DNA of 64,000 bases. Source: Solirubrobacterales bacterium. Lineage in GTDB: Bacteria > Actinomycetota > Thermoleophilia > Solirubrobacterales > Solirubrobacteraceae. The stretch lies in contig DAIDJO010000026.1 of NCBI GenBank assembly GCA_027451345.1, forward strand, positions 1-64,000. Reading direction: 5' to 3'. The translations under genes and the position numbers were made by a program. Positions 52,031 through 60,784 of the stretch are shown piece by piece. Within the stretch, counting starts at the first letter, position 1. Each line of letters opens with the position of its first letter. The notes under the pieces were generated by a model. That model saw only the letters and a list, made by a program, of their open reading frames with translations. It was not told where the DNA came from and did not search any database.

Positions 52031-52453
52031 CTAGGCGCGACCGTGATCGAACTGCTCGATCGCCCGCCAGAGCGCCCGCATCGTCGGGCCGAGCTCGGCG
52101 AGCTCCTGCAGGTGGACCGCCGCGAGCCCACGAAGCGTCTCGGCGCCGCGTTCGGTGAGCGCCACCCGGACGATGCTCGCGTTCGCGGCGTCGGGGCTGC
52201 GCGTGACGAGCCCGGCGCTGACCGCACGATCGATCAGCTCGCTCGTGCTGTGCGGCCGCAGCAGCAGGCACTCGGCGAGCTCACCGATCGTCGGGTTGCC
52301 GCCGCCCGGATGTCCGCGCACGGCGAGCATCAGCTGGTGCTGGGCCGGCGTGATGCCGGCTGCCTTGGCCTGTTCCTCGCTCCAGTGCAGGAAACGCCGC
52401 AGGCCGGTCCTGAGTTCGAGCAGCTGCTCGAACTCCCTGTCGGTGAGTTCCAT
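52031..52453 (-). CDS. MarR family transcriptional regulator
   Basis: ITPAQHQLMLAVRGHPGGGNPTIGELAECLLLRPHSTSELIDRAVSAGLVTRSPD. Confidence 0.8.
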   Translation of the reverse strand: MELTDREFEQLLELRTGLRRFLHWSEEQAKAAGITPAQHQLMLAVRGHPGGGNPTIGELAECLLLRPHSTSELIDRAVSAGLVTRSPDAANASIVRVALTERGAETLRGLAAVHLQELAELGPTMRALWRAIEQFDHGRA

Positions 52454-52513
52454 CTGCCCGCAGACGATATCCGGGGCTCTTCCACGCCGCCAGCGGCCCC
52501 CGGGGGCGGCGAG

Positions 52514-53194
52514 CTAGGGTCGGTCAGCCGGCTCCTCGAGCCAGGCGGGCGCGTGTCGAGCCGCCCAGCCGCGACTGACGCGGCCCCCGAACATCGACCG
52601 CAGCGCCTCACGGTCCGCCAGCGCGAGGGAGATGTGCCCGACGATCACCAGCACGAAGAGGACGGCCAGCCAGTTGTGCACGAACGTCGCGCCGGCCCGC
52701 CAGGAGAGCGGAAAGGGCTCATACCAGCGCAGGAGCGAGCCGGTGCCGAGCATGACCAGACCGCCGCCCGCGACGAAGGCGGCGTTCAGCTTCTGGCCGG
52801 GGTTGAACTTGCCGAGGGCTGGCCGCACCGCCGACCGCCGGCGTCCCGAGGCGGTGTCGACGAGCCCGTGCAGCCACTCGAGGTCGGCCTCGGACCAGCG
52901 GTTGAAGCGGCCGATGTCGCGACGCAGCGCGCGCCCCCAGCGCCCGGCCAGACCGAGCAGCACCGGGAGGGGCAGCGCAAGGCCGGCGTAGAGATGGATC
53001 TCCTCCACCAGCCGCCGGCGTCCCACGAGCGCGATCAGGGGCGTGAAGTAGAGCGCGGCCCCGGTGCCCACGAGGATGAGGAAGAGCGAGGCGTTCAACC
53101 AGTGCACCGCGCGCTCGACGCCGTCGAACCGCAGCACCAGTCCGCGGGAGGACGACTCGGGGGCGCGGTCGGTGCTGACCTGCGTCGCGCTCAT
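52514..53194 (-). CDS. Cytochrome b561/formate dehydrogenase gamma-type membrane protein
   Basis: FDGVERAVHWLNASLFLILVGTGAALYF, VEEIHLYAGLALPLPVLLG, FVHNWLAVLFVLVIVGHISLAL. Confidence 0.8.
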   Translation of the reverse strand: MSATQVSTDRAPESSSRGLVLRFDGVERAVHWLNASLFLILVGTGAALYFTPLIALVGRRRLVEEIHLYAGLALPLPVLLGLAGRWGRALRRDIGRFNRWSEADLEWLHGLVDTASGRRRSAVRPALGKFNPGQKLNAAFVAGGGLVMLGTGSLLRWYEPFPLSWRAGATFVHNWLAVLFVLVIVGHISLALADREALRSMFGGRVSRGWAARHAPAWLEEPADRP

Positions 53195-53204
53195 GCCGGC
53201 GGTC

Positions 53205-54008
53205 TCAGACCTTCGGCGCGGCGGGCGGCTGCCCGCTGATCCACGCGTTGACCGGATAGCCGTTCTGTTCCCAGTAGCCGGGCGGCGCCTGGGTCACGAG
53301 CTCGATGCCCGACAGCCACTTGATCGCCTTGTAGCCGAACATGTCCGGGACGTAGAGGCGCACCGGCCCGCCGTGCTCACGGGTGATCGGGGCGCCGAGC
53401 ATCGAGTACGCGACGATCGCCCCGGTCTGACGCGCCTGCTCGAGCGTGAGGCTCTCCGTGTAGACACCGTCGAAGGACGTGAACCGGAACGCCCTGGCGG
53501 ACGGCTGGACACCGGCGTGATCCGCCAGGTCCGAGAGTCGCACCCCCACCCAGTGCACGCCGCTCACGACCCAACCGGTGACGCACTGGAAGTCTCGGGT
53601 GAGGTGCGTGGCCGGCAGCGACTGCAGGTCCCCCAGGCTCAGCGACAGCGGACGTTCGACCAGGCCGCCGACCCGCAGCCGGTAGTCCGCCGGAGCAGCC
53701 GGATACCCGTTGGTGACCGTGTAGATGGTGAACTGGCCGCCACCCGGCAGCACGCTCGCGAGGCCGTTGGCGTGCACCGAGTTCAGCAGGCCCGAGATCC
53801 CGGCCTGCACATGGGAGCCGAACAGCGTCCCGAGCGCCCCGAGCCCGAGCACCGAGAGCATCGTGCGCCGCCCGATCGGCTTCTCCCAGCCACCCCGCGC
53901 TGGGGCGGTCGTCCCGCCGGAAGCGCCAGCCGGTGTCGCATCGGCCAGAGCCGCGCCGTCCGGATTCATCGGAGAGCGCTCGGCGGGGAACGGCGGCTGG
54001 GTGGTCAT
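53205..54008 (-). CDS. Molybdopterin-dependent oxidoreductase, sulfite-oxidase/MsrP-like, Tat substrate
   Basis: RRTMLSVLGLGALG Tat-like signal; Mo-Cys motif RDFQCVTGWVVSGVHWVGVRL; GGPVRLYVPDMFGYKAIKWL. Confidence 0.85.
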   Translation of the reverse strand: MTTQPPFPAERSPMNPDGAALADATPAGASGGTTAPARGGWEKPIGRRTMLSVLGLGALGTLFGSHVQAGISGLLNSVHANGLASVLPGGGQFTIYTVTNGYPAAPADYRLRVGGLVERPLSLSLGDLQSLPATHLTRDFQCVTGWVVSGVHWVGVRLSDLADHAGVQPSARAFRFTSFDGVYTESLTLEQARQTGAIVAYSMLGAPITREHGGPVRLYVPDMFGYKAIKWLSGIELVTQAPPGYWEQNGYPVNAWISGQPPAAPKV

Positions 54009-54287
54009 CGCGCCACGGGAGCCGGGCCCCGGCGACGAGCGCGGGGAACGCGAGGGGCAGGGGCTGGGCGAACAGCCGGGGTGCAGAGACCGACCAACAT
54101 GCTCAGTAGTTTGACGCAGAGTTCTGCGGCTAATCGAAGAGCTCCGTCAGAACCGTCCCTGTGACGGGAGCGGGTCACGTTGACGACGCGCCCACGCAGC
54201 GAGCGGTCCCGGCGGTCGGGACCGAGTCGGCCCAGGTTCGGCACGCGGGCGAGGGCTCGCGGCCGTTTCTCGGTGAGACGCTGCGAA

Positions 54288-54360
54288 TGGAGCTAGGCGG
54301 ACTCGAACCGCCGACCTCCTGGGTGCGATCCAGGCGCTCTCCCAACTGAGCTATAGCCCC
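54288..54360 (-). tRNA. tRNA-Ala (anticodon CGC)
   Basis: Reverse complement GGGGCTATAGCTCAGTTGGGAGAGCGCCTGGATCGCACCCAGGAGGTCGGCGGTTCGAGTCCGCCTAGCTCCA folds as a cloverleaf; loop ATCGCAC. Confidence 0.95.
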
Positions 54361-54473
54361 GTGCGGCGGTCGGCCCGCCGGGTCACGCGCAGTTTAGAGA
54401 CTGGCGAGAACTCGGGCGGCGCGGGCCAACCGCCAGTTGCCGCCGAGGCGGCGCGACTCGGTACGCTTAGCGA

Positions 54474-55592
54474 ATGGGCCTGCTGGACGACGCGATCCGC
54501 GAGCACCTCGACCTCAAGCGCGCACGCGGCGGCGATCCGGCGGAGATCGAGCGGATGGAGCGCGAGGCGCTCGGACCGGTTCGGCGCGAGCCGACTTTCG
54601 GCGCCACGCGCTTCCCGGACGACGAGCCGAGCGGTCCCCCGCGCCGTGCGGTGTACCCCGAGGACGAGTCTGGGGAGTACCTCGGGTATCGCGACAGCAC
54701 GGTGCCGCACGACGACTCCGATCTCGAATCGGCGGGTGGCCCGTACCACCACGGAGACGATCTCGGAGACCCCTTTGACCACGAGGCGCCGGCCTTTGGA
54801 TACGTCGAGGAGGAGCAGCCCGCGCCCCGCCGTCGCTTCCTGCGACGGCACCGCTCGAATCCGACGGCGGAGTCCAGGCCGACACGGCGCGGGTTCCGCG
54901 GGGAGCCCGCGGATGACGCCCGCGACCTGAGCCCCTACGACGAGGGCCCGTACGAGGGCTGGCCGCATCCCGACGAGCCGCACGCCCACGGTGAGTTCGC
55001 GACCGAGCCTGCCTCCGAGCAATGGCCCACCCACGAGGACCATCCGTACGCGGAGCCCGCTCCGGGCGTCCACGCGGAGGATCCGGGCGTCGCGGGGGGC
55101 TGGGGCCCGGAGGCGCCCGAGGGCCCGGTCACCGAGATGATGCCCGCGGCTGAGCCGCCGCCTCTCGAGTTCGATCGGCCGCCGAAGCGTCCACGGTTCA
55201 CCGCCGAGCCCCCGTCGTTGCACAGCCCGGAGCCACCGGTCGGTGCCGAGCACCCAGACATCGAGCCCCCCACCGGCGAGACGCCCGCCGGCGAGGCGCC
55301 GCCGCCGCCCCCGCCGACGCCCGAGGATGGAGCCGACCACGGAATCGCGGCACAGGAGACGACGGAGTTCGACGTCGCCACACATATCGCGGAGACCCGG
55401 CATCTGCCGGACGAACCGCCGCCCGACGCCGAGGGGCAGGCACCGGCAGGCCCGACACCGGCAGGCCCGACTCCGGAGGAGCCGGCGGTCAAGGAGGACG
55501 TGCTCGAGGAGACCCCCGACTTCCTTCAGGACACCCCCGAGCACGACCGGCTCTGGTTCGAGCAGCGGCCGCCGCGCGACTTCGACTTCTGA
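54474..55592 (+). CDS. Proline/acidic-rich, largely disordered protein with distinct N- and C-terminal motifs; function unknown
   Basis: MGLLDDAIREHLDLKRARGGDPAEIERMEREALGP... low-complexity P/E/D centre ...DFLQDTPEHDRLWFEQRPPRDFDF. Confidence 0.7.
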   Translation: MGLLDDAIREHLDLKRARGGDPAEIERMEREALGPVRREPTFGATRFPDDEPSGPPRRAVYPEDESGEYLGYRDSTVPHDDSDLESAGGPYHHGDDLGDPFDHEAPAFGYVEEEQPAPRRRFLRRHRSNPTAESRPTRRGFRGEPADDARDLSPYDEGPYEGWPHPDEPHAHGEFATEPASEQWPTHEDHPYAEPAPGVHAEDPGVAGGWGPEAPEGPVTEMMPAAEPPPLEFDRPPKRPRFTAEPPSLHSPEPPVGAEHPDIEPPTGETPAGEAPPPPPPTPEDGADHGIAAQETTEFDVATHIAETRHLPDEPPPDAEGQAPAGPTPAGPTPEEPAVKEDVLEETPDFLQDTPEHDRLWFEQRPPRDFDF

Positions 55593-55666
55593 GCCAACGA
55601 CGCTCGGGCACGCTCCTCCGGAGCCATGAGCCGTCCGTTCCGCGGCCTCTACACTCCCATGCCCGA

Positions 55667-55739
55667 GGGGCCATAGCTCAGCTGGGAGAGCGCCTGCTTT
55701 GCACGCAGGAGGTCAGCGGTTCGATCCCGCTTGGCTCCA
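55667..55739 (+). tRNA. tRNA-Ala (anticodon TGC)
   Basis: GGGGCCATAGCTCAGCTGGGAGAGCGCCTGCTTTGCACGCAGGAGGTCAGCGGTTCGATCCCGCTTGGCTCCA; cloverleaf, loop TTTGCAC. Confidence 0.95.
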
Positions 55740-55764
55740 CTACTACTAACTACTACTAGTACTC
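55740..55764. repeat. Short CTACTACTA(A/G) direct repeat abutting the tRNA 3' end
   Basis: ctactactaactactactagtact read directly. Confidence 0.7.
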
Positions 55765-56227
55765 GGTTTGACGGCCAGCCGAGAGCGGCGGCCGCCGCTC
55801 CGCCCCGGGGGCACCTGCGGAACCGTCAGCCGGTGCCGTTAAGTAGAGAGCGCTCCGTCCTGGCGGGATATGAGGCCGGGGCGGAGCGCGCTCTGAGGGA
55901 GGAGAGGGTGCTGCGCTGCAGATGGTCGCTCAGAAGCGTCCAGAAGTCCAAGACGCGAAACGACAAAGACCTATAGGCCGCAGTTATAGGACCGCTCAGG
56001 GCGGATCGGATGACGACTGCTCCCTGACCTCGCGCACGCGATCGGGAAGCGCCGCCTACAACAGGCGCTCATCGATCTCGGCGTTCATCGCCGTGAGATC
56101 CTCGGCGCAGCCGGCGACAAACCGTCGCAGCGGAGCGACCAGATTCACCCCGACTCCGACGGCGCCGAGGATCCCCTGGGAGCGGAGCTCCGTGACGGGC
56201 ACGCGCTGCTGCCCAGCGCGGCCCGTC

Positions 56228-57064
56228 TCAACGGGACAGCCCGTAGACACCGGCGGCGACCGACCCGAACAGCAGATCGGTTTCGCGCTGCGACAGCTGG
56301 GCGGTCAGCTCCTCCATCGCGGAAATCGTGGCGTCGTACCCCCGCCCGAGCAGGCACACCGGCCAGTCCGACCCGAACATCAGCCGCTCGGGCCCAAAGC
56401 GCGCGAGCAGTGCGTCGACGAATGGCTCGAGCGCCCGTGAGGTCCAATCCGGCGGGGCTGCGCTCGTCAGGCCGGAGAGCTTGACGGTGAGGTTCTCGAG
56501 CTCAGCGAGCCCGGTCATCGACTCTAGCCACTCCGGGGCGGGGGGCTGCGCGACGCTCGGCTTGCCGGCATGGTCAAGCACGAACCGCAGTTCCGGCACG
56601 GCGCGCACTGTGTCCAGGACGGCGGGCAGCTGCTCGGGGATCACGACGACGTCGTACGCCAGACCCGCGGAGGCGATGGCTCGCAGCCCCCGACGCACCT
56701 CCGGCCGGGCGAGGTACCACGGATCGGGTTCCTCCTGAACCTGGTGTCGCAGGCCCACGAGATAGTCGCCGCCCGGTGACGCAAGGAGCTCGGCGAGTGC
56801 CTCCTCAACACCCCCGGCCCCGAGCTCGACCCAGCCGACCACGCCGGCCACGACCTCTTCGCGCGAGGCGAGCGCCAGAAGCTCCGGCGTCTCCGCCGCC
56901 ACGCACACCGTCTGCACCACGATGGTGGCGTCGATCGAGTGGCGGATCAGGGCTGGCCTGAGATCCTCGATCGTGAACGTTCGCCTCAGAATCGGCAGCC
57001 CCGCCGTCCAGGGCTGATCCCTGACCGTCAGATCCCACACGTGATGGTGAGCATCGATGCGCAT
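56228..57064 (-). CDS. Amidohydrolase-2 family lactonase (L-fuconolactonase-like)
   Basis: MRIDAHHHVWDLTVRDQPW, RFVLDHAGKPSV, LTVKLSGLTSAA, RLMFGSDWPVCLLG. Confidence 0.85.
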   Translation of the reverse strand: MRIDAHHHVWDLTVRDQPWTAGLPILRRTFTIEDLRPALIRHSIDATIVVQTVCVAAETPELLALASREEVVAGVVGWVELGAGGVEEALAELLASPGGDYLVGLRHQVQEEPDPWYLARPEVRRGLRAIASAGLAYDVVVIPEQLPAVLDTVRAVPELRFVLDHAGKPSVAQPPAPEWLESMTGLAELENLTVKLSGLTSAAPPDWTSRALEPFVDALLARFGPERLMFGSDWPVCLLGRGYDATISAMEELTAQLSQRETDLLFGSVAAGVYGLSR

Positions 57065-57091
57065 CGGGTGACGGGACAGCGGTCGCTGCTC

Positions 57092-57421
57092 TCACTCCAG
57101 GTGAAACAGTTCTTCGGCGGGCGCCCACCATTCGCCGGGCAGCGCCGACGGGAGACGGAATTGACAGGGATCGGTCAACTCCCACCAGCGTCGCGTCTCC
57201 GGATCGCGCGCAAGACCCGCCATGTCGGCGGCAAAATCGGTGCCCGTGTACTCCAGGTAGCTGAAGAGCACGCCATCACGGAGAAAGATCGAATAGTTGG
57301 AGACGTGCGCGCGTTTGAGCGCAGCCAGCACCGTTGGCCACGGTTGCCGGTGCAGATCGCGGTAGGCCTGTTCCATCTCCGGGCGCAGGCCGATGACCGC
57401 CCCGTAACGCTCCGCGGTCAT
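57092..57421 (-). CDS. L-rhamnose/L-fucose mutarotase-like protein (RhaM family)
   Basis: RYGAVIGLRPEMEQAYRDLHRQPWPTVLAALKRAHVSNYSIFLRDGVLFSYLEYTG. Confidence 0.85.
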   Translation of the reverse strand: MTAERYGAVIGLRPEMEQAYRDLHRQPWPTVLAALKRAHVSNYSIFLRDGVLFSYLEYTGTDFAADMAGLARDPETRRWWELTDPCQFRLPSALPGEWWAPAEELFHLE

Positions 57422-58167
57422 GTCCGCTGACGCAGGCGCAGGCCAGCCATCCCACCATCGACGGCCAGTGCCGTGCCCGTGGTCGAACCGGACGCGGGCG
57501 AGGCCAGGAAGACGATCGCCGCCGCCACCTCCTCGGCCGAGACGAGACGGCCGTGTGGTTGCCGCGCCTCGAGCGCGGCCCGCTCCGCCGCTGGATCATC
57601 GGCCGCTGCCAGGAGGCGCCCGATCCACGGCGTATCGACGGTCCCGGGGTTGACTGCGTTGACGCGGATGCCCTCGCGGATAAGATCGGCGGCCATCGCC
57701 AGGGTGAGCGAGAGCACCGCGCCCTTGGTCGCCGAGTACAGGGCTCGGGAGGGCAGTCCGGCGGTGGCAGCGATCGATGAGGTGTTGACGATCGCAGCCT
57801 GAGGCGATCGTCGGAGCGCCGGCAGGGCGGCCCGCGCGACGCGCACCATCCCCACGACATTCACGTCAAAGACGTGATGCCACTCGTCGTCGTCGTTGTC
57901 CTCAACCCCGCCCTGAGCTCCGATCCCCGCGTTGTTGACGAGGATGTCGACGCCGCCGAGCCGCTCCACGACGTCGTCGACGGCCGCCCGCACCTCGGTG
58001 TCATCGGAGACGTTCGCCCGCTCGTAGACAACTCCCTCGGGTCCGGTTGCCGCCGCGTCCAGCACCGCCACCCGGGCTCCGCGCGCACGCAGCAACCTCG
58101 CGGTGGCCAGCCCGATGCCGGAGGCGCCGCCGGTGACGAGCGCCCGCAGACCGTCCAGCTCTCCCAT
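57418..58167 (-). CDS. Short-chain dehydrogenase/reductase (L-fucose or 2-keto-3-deoxy-L-fuconate dehydrogenase candidate)
   Basis: ALVTGGASGIGLATARLL, ILVNNAG, YSATKGA, CTG-terminal ASGSTTGTALAVDGGMAGLRLR. Confidence 0.85.
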   Translation of the reverse strand: MGELDGLRALVTGGASGIGLATARLLRARGARVAVLDAAATGPEGVVYERANVSDDTEVRAAVDDVVERLGGVDILVNNAGIGAQGGVEDNDDDEWHHVFDVNVVGMVRVARAALPALRRSPQAAIVNTSSIAATAGLPSRALYSATKGAVLSLTLAMAADLIREGIRVNAVNPGTVDTPWIGRLLAAADDPAAERAALEARQPHGRLVSAEEVAAAIVFLASPASGSTTGTALAVDGGMAGLRLRQRT

Positions 58168-58207
58168 TCCGCTGCTTGAACTGCCCACCGCTCTCCTCCT
58201 GTCCGGT

Positions 58208-59602
58208 TCACTCATCGTCGGCAACTGAAGCGACCACCCGGTCGCGGGAAGGCAGGGGGTCGGTCGTACCCCGGTGACCCGCGGCGACCGTCGCGGGCTG
58301 TCCCTCGAGGGTTCCGGACCGCCGGTACTGAGCGATCGACCCCGGTCGCAGCTCCGCTCCGGACCCGGGCGCTCGCGGCGCCAGGTAGCGGCCATGGCTG
58401 ACCCGCGCCGGCACCGTGAAGTGCTCGTGGAGATGGTCGACGTACTCGATCCAGCGTCCGCCGAGACTCCCGCTCACAGCGACGAAATCAAACATCGCCA
58501 GATGCTGCACGACCTCGCAGAGCCCGACGCCGCCCGCGTGCGGGCACACCGGAACCCCGAACTTGGCCGCCAGCAGCAGGATCGCGAGGTTCTCATTCAC
58601 CCCCGCCACCCGGCACGCGTCGATCTGACACACCGAGATGGCTCGCGAGGCGAGCAACTGCTTGAAGATCACCCGGTTGGCGACATGCTCGCCGGTCGCG
58701 ATTCGGATCGGCGCGACCGCTCGAGCGATGCGGATGTGACCGAGGACATCATCTGGGCTGGTCGGCTCCTCCACCCACTGGGGATCGAATTCAGCCAGGC
58801 GAGCAATCGCCTCCACCGATTGCTCAACGCTCCAGCTCTGGTTGGCGTCGACTGACAGCGCGATCCGCGGGCCGACCAGCTCACGCACCATGGCGACCCG
58901 CCTGATGTCGTCCTCCAGATCCTTACCGACCTTGAGCTTCAGATGCGTGAACCCGGCCCGGAGCGACTCCCGCACGAGCGCTCTCACCTTGTCGTCCGAA
59001 TAGCCGAGCCAGCCGGCGGACGTCGTGTAGGCGGGGTAGCCATGGGCCAGCAGCTCGGCCTCCCGCGCCTCCCGGCCGGCCCGGGCGGCCGTGAGGATCT
59101 GCAGCGCCTCGGACGGGCGCAGAGCATCCGTCAGGTGCCTGAAATCGACCAGCGAGACGAGCTCCTCGGGCTCCATATCCGCCAAAAGCTTCCACAACGG
59201 CTTTCCGGCGCGCCGGGCATAGAGGTCCCAGACAGCGTTGAGAACGGCGCCGATCGCCATGTGGACCGCGCCCTTCTCCGGGCCAAGCCAGCGCAGGTGG
59301 CTGTCATGGACCAGCCGGCGGGAAAACGCTCCCATATCCGCGAGGACGGCGTCGACATCCAGTCCGACGACCAGGTGCTCGACCGCTCGAATGGCGGCGA
59401 CCTCAACCTCGGTTCCACGACCGATCGTGAAGACGAACCCGTACCCACGGCTCCCTGCCGTGGTGCCCACGACCACATAGGCCAGCGAATAGTCGGGATC
59501 GGGATTCAGCGCGTCGGAACCGTCCAGCCGCTCCGAGGTCGGGAAGCGAACATCCAGAACGTCAAACGCTACGAACGTCTCAGACATCTCACCGGCCGCC
59601 AT
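58208..59602 (-). CDS. Enolase-superfamily dehydratase, L-fuconate dehydratase-like
   Basis: GLRHFP-type start [86 protein letters not shown]. Confidence 0.9.
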   Translation of the reverse strand: MAAGEMSETFVAFDVLDVRFPTSERLDGSDALNPDPDYSLAYVVVGTTAGSRGYGFVFTIGRGTEVEVAAIRAVEHLVVGLDVDAVLADMGAFSRRLVHDSHLRWLGPEKGAVHMAIGAVLNAVWDLYARRAGKPLWKLLADMEPEELVSLVDFRHLTDALRPSEALQILTAARAGREAREAELLAHGYPAYTTSAGWLGYSDDKVRALVRESLRAGFTHLKLKVGKDLEDDIRRVAMVRELVGPRIALSVDANQSWSVEQSVEAIARLAEFDPQWVEEPTSPDDVLGHIRIARAVAPIRIATGEHVANRVIFKQLLASRAISVCQIDACRVAGVNENLAILLLAAKFGVPVCPHAGGVGLCEVVQHLAMFDFVAVSGSLGGRWIEYVDHLHEHFTVPARVSHGRYLAPRAPGSGAELRPGSIAQYRRSGTLEGQPATVAAGHRGTTDPLPSRDRVVASVADDE

Positions 59603-59671
59603 CCTCTCGAGTCTCGCTCGCTCGTGAGCGGACCTCCTATGTATAGCGGTATATCTGCCGCACCAGTCCCG

Positions 59672-59682
59672 TGGTATCGCCA
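59672..59682. promoter_or_regulatory. Candidate GntR-family operator TGGTATCGCCA
   Basis: Partial dyad TGG(T)..(G)CCA between dehydratase and GntR genes. Confidence 0.25.
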
Positions 59683-59903
59683 GTTACGGCAAGAGACATC
59701 CTATGTCTGTTGCCGATCGACGCGGCATCGCCCCGACCGATCATCGCGCCTTCCGCCGGGAACCTCGCCCTCGCGTCAGCCGCCCGCCCCCGTCTCCGGT
59801 GGCGATCACGGAGGGCTACGATCTGCGCGATGGCGCAGACGTCCGACCAAACTCGCCGGTCGGCCGCCGCCAAGCCGGACGAGCGGGCGGGGAGACGGCG
59901 CCC

Positions 59904-60665
59904 ATGACCGTCACCGATCACGCCATCGAGCAGCTTCGGGAGATGATTCGCTCCGGCGCTGTCAAGCCAGGGGACAAGCTGCCGCGGGAGCCGGACCTCG
60001 CCGATCGCCTTGGCGTTTCGCGCAACTCATTGCGCGAAGCCGTCCGAGCCTTGACGCTCCTGAGGATTCTTGACGTCCGCCAGGGCGATGGAACATACGT
60101 GACGGAGTTGGCGGCCGACACGCTGCTCGCCGCCCTGAGCGCGGTGATCGACGTTCACAGCGACGTCACGTTGCTCGAGGTGGTTCAGGTGCGCCGAATG
60201 CTGGAACCCGCCGCCGTCGCCATCGCGGCGACGCGGATCGGCGCGTCCGAGCTGAGCGAGCTCGAGGCCATCCTCGAGCGAATCACCGCCTCATCCTCGA
60301 TCGAGGAACTCGTCAGCGCCGACTTCGACTTTCACCGCCGCATCGCGGCCGTCGCGGCGAATGCCGCGCTGGCCGCGATTCTCGAGAGCCTGTCGGGACC
60401 CACGCAGCGGATGCGGGTATGGCGAGGCATCGACGAGGCCGGTGCGCTCGAGCGGACGTTCGCCGAGCATCGGGCGATCCTCGATGCCCTGCGGGAGCAC
60501 GACAGTGAGCTGGCGCGCAGTTGGGCCACGGTTCACGTTGCGGGGGTCGAGGACTGGCTCCGGGCGCAGATCGGGGCACGCGCCTGCACCGAGCAGGTCC
60601 GGGACGACGCCGAGGGCCGTCCCGTGCCCGACGGCGACTCGCCGGGCTCCGAGCACGTCGGCTGA
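59904..60665 (+). CDS. GntR/FadR family transcriptional regulator
   Basis: HAIEQLREMIRSGAVKPGDKLPREPDLADRLGVSRNSLREAVRALTLLRILDVRQGDGTYV plus FCD domain. Confidence 0.9.
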   Translation: MTVTDHAIEQLREMIRSGAVKPGDKLPREPDLADRLGVSRNSLREAVRALTLLRILDVRQGDGTYVTELAADTLLAALSAVIDVHSDVTLLEVVQVRRMLEPAAVAIAATRIGASELSELEAILERITASSSIEELVSADFDFHRRIAAVAANAALAAILESLSGPTQRMRVWRGIDEAGALERTFAEHRAILDALREHDSELARSWATVHVAGVEDWLRAQIGARACTEQVRDDAEGRPVPDGDSPGSEHVG

Positions 60666-60784
60666 GCGTCTGTCGCAGACCTGGGTGGTGGCCACTCGTG
60701 CGACGCCGCCCTGGCCGGCGGGAGAACATCCCCACCTGGTCCGCCCATCGCCCAGCGCCCCCGAGCCGCGGGTCCTGGAGACGC

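Noticed and set aside
55846-55894. Stem-loop AGAGCGCTCCG...CGGAGCGCGCTCT as an attC/mobile-element end
   Set aside because: Imperfect arms with a 2-nt insertion, no recombinase gene nearby and no core-site motifs seen.
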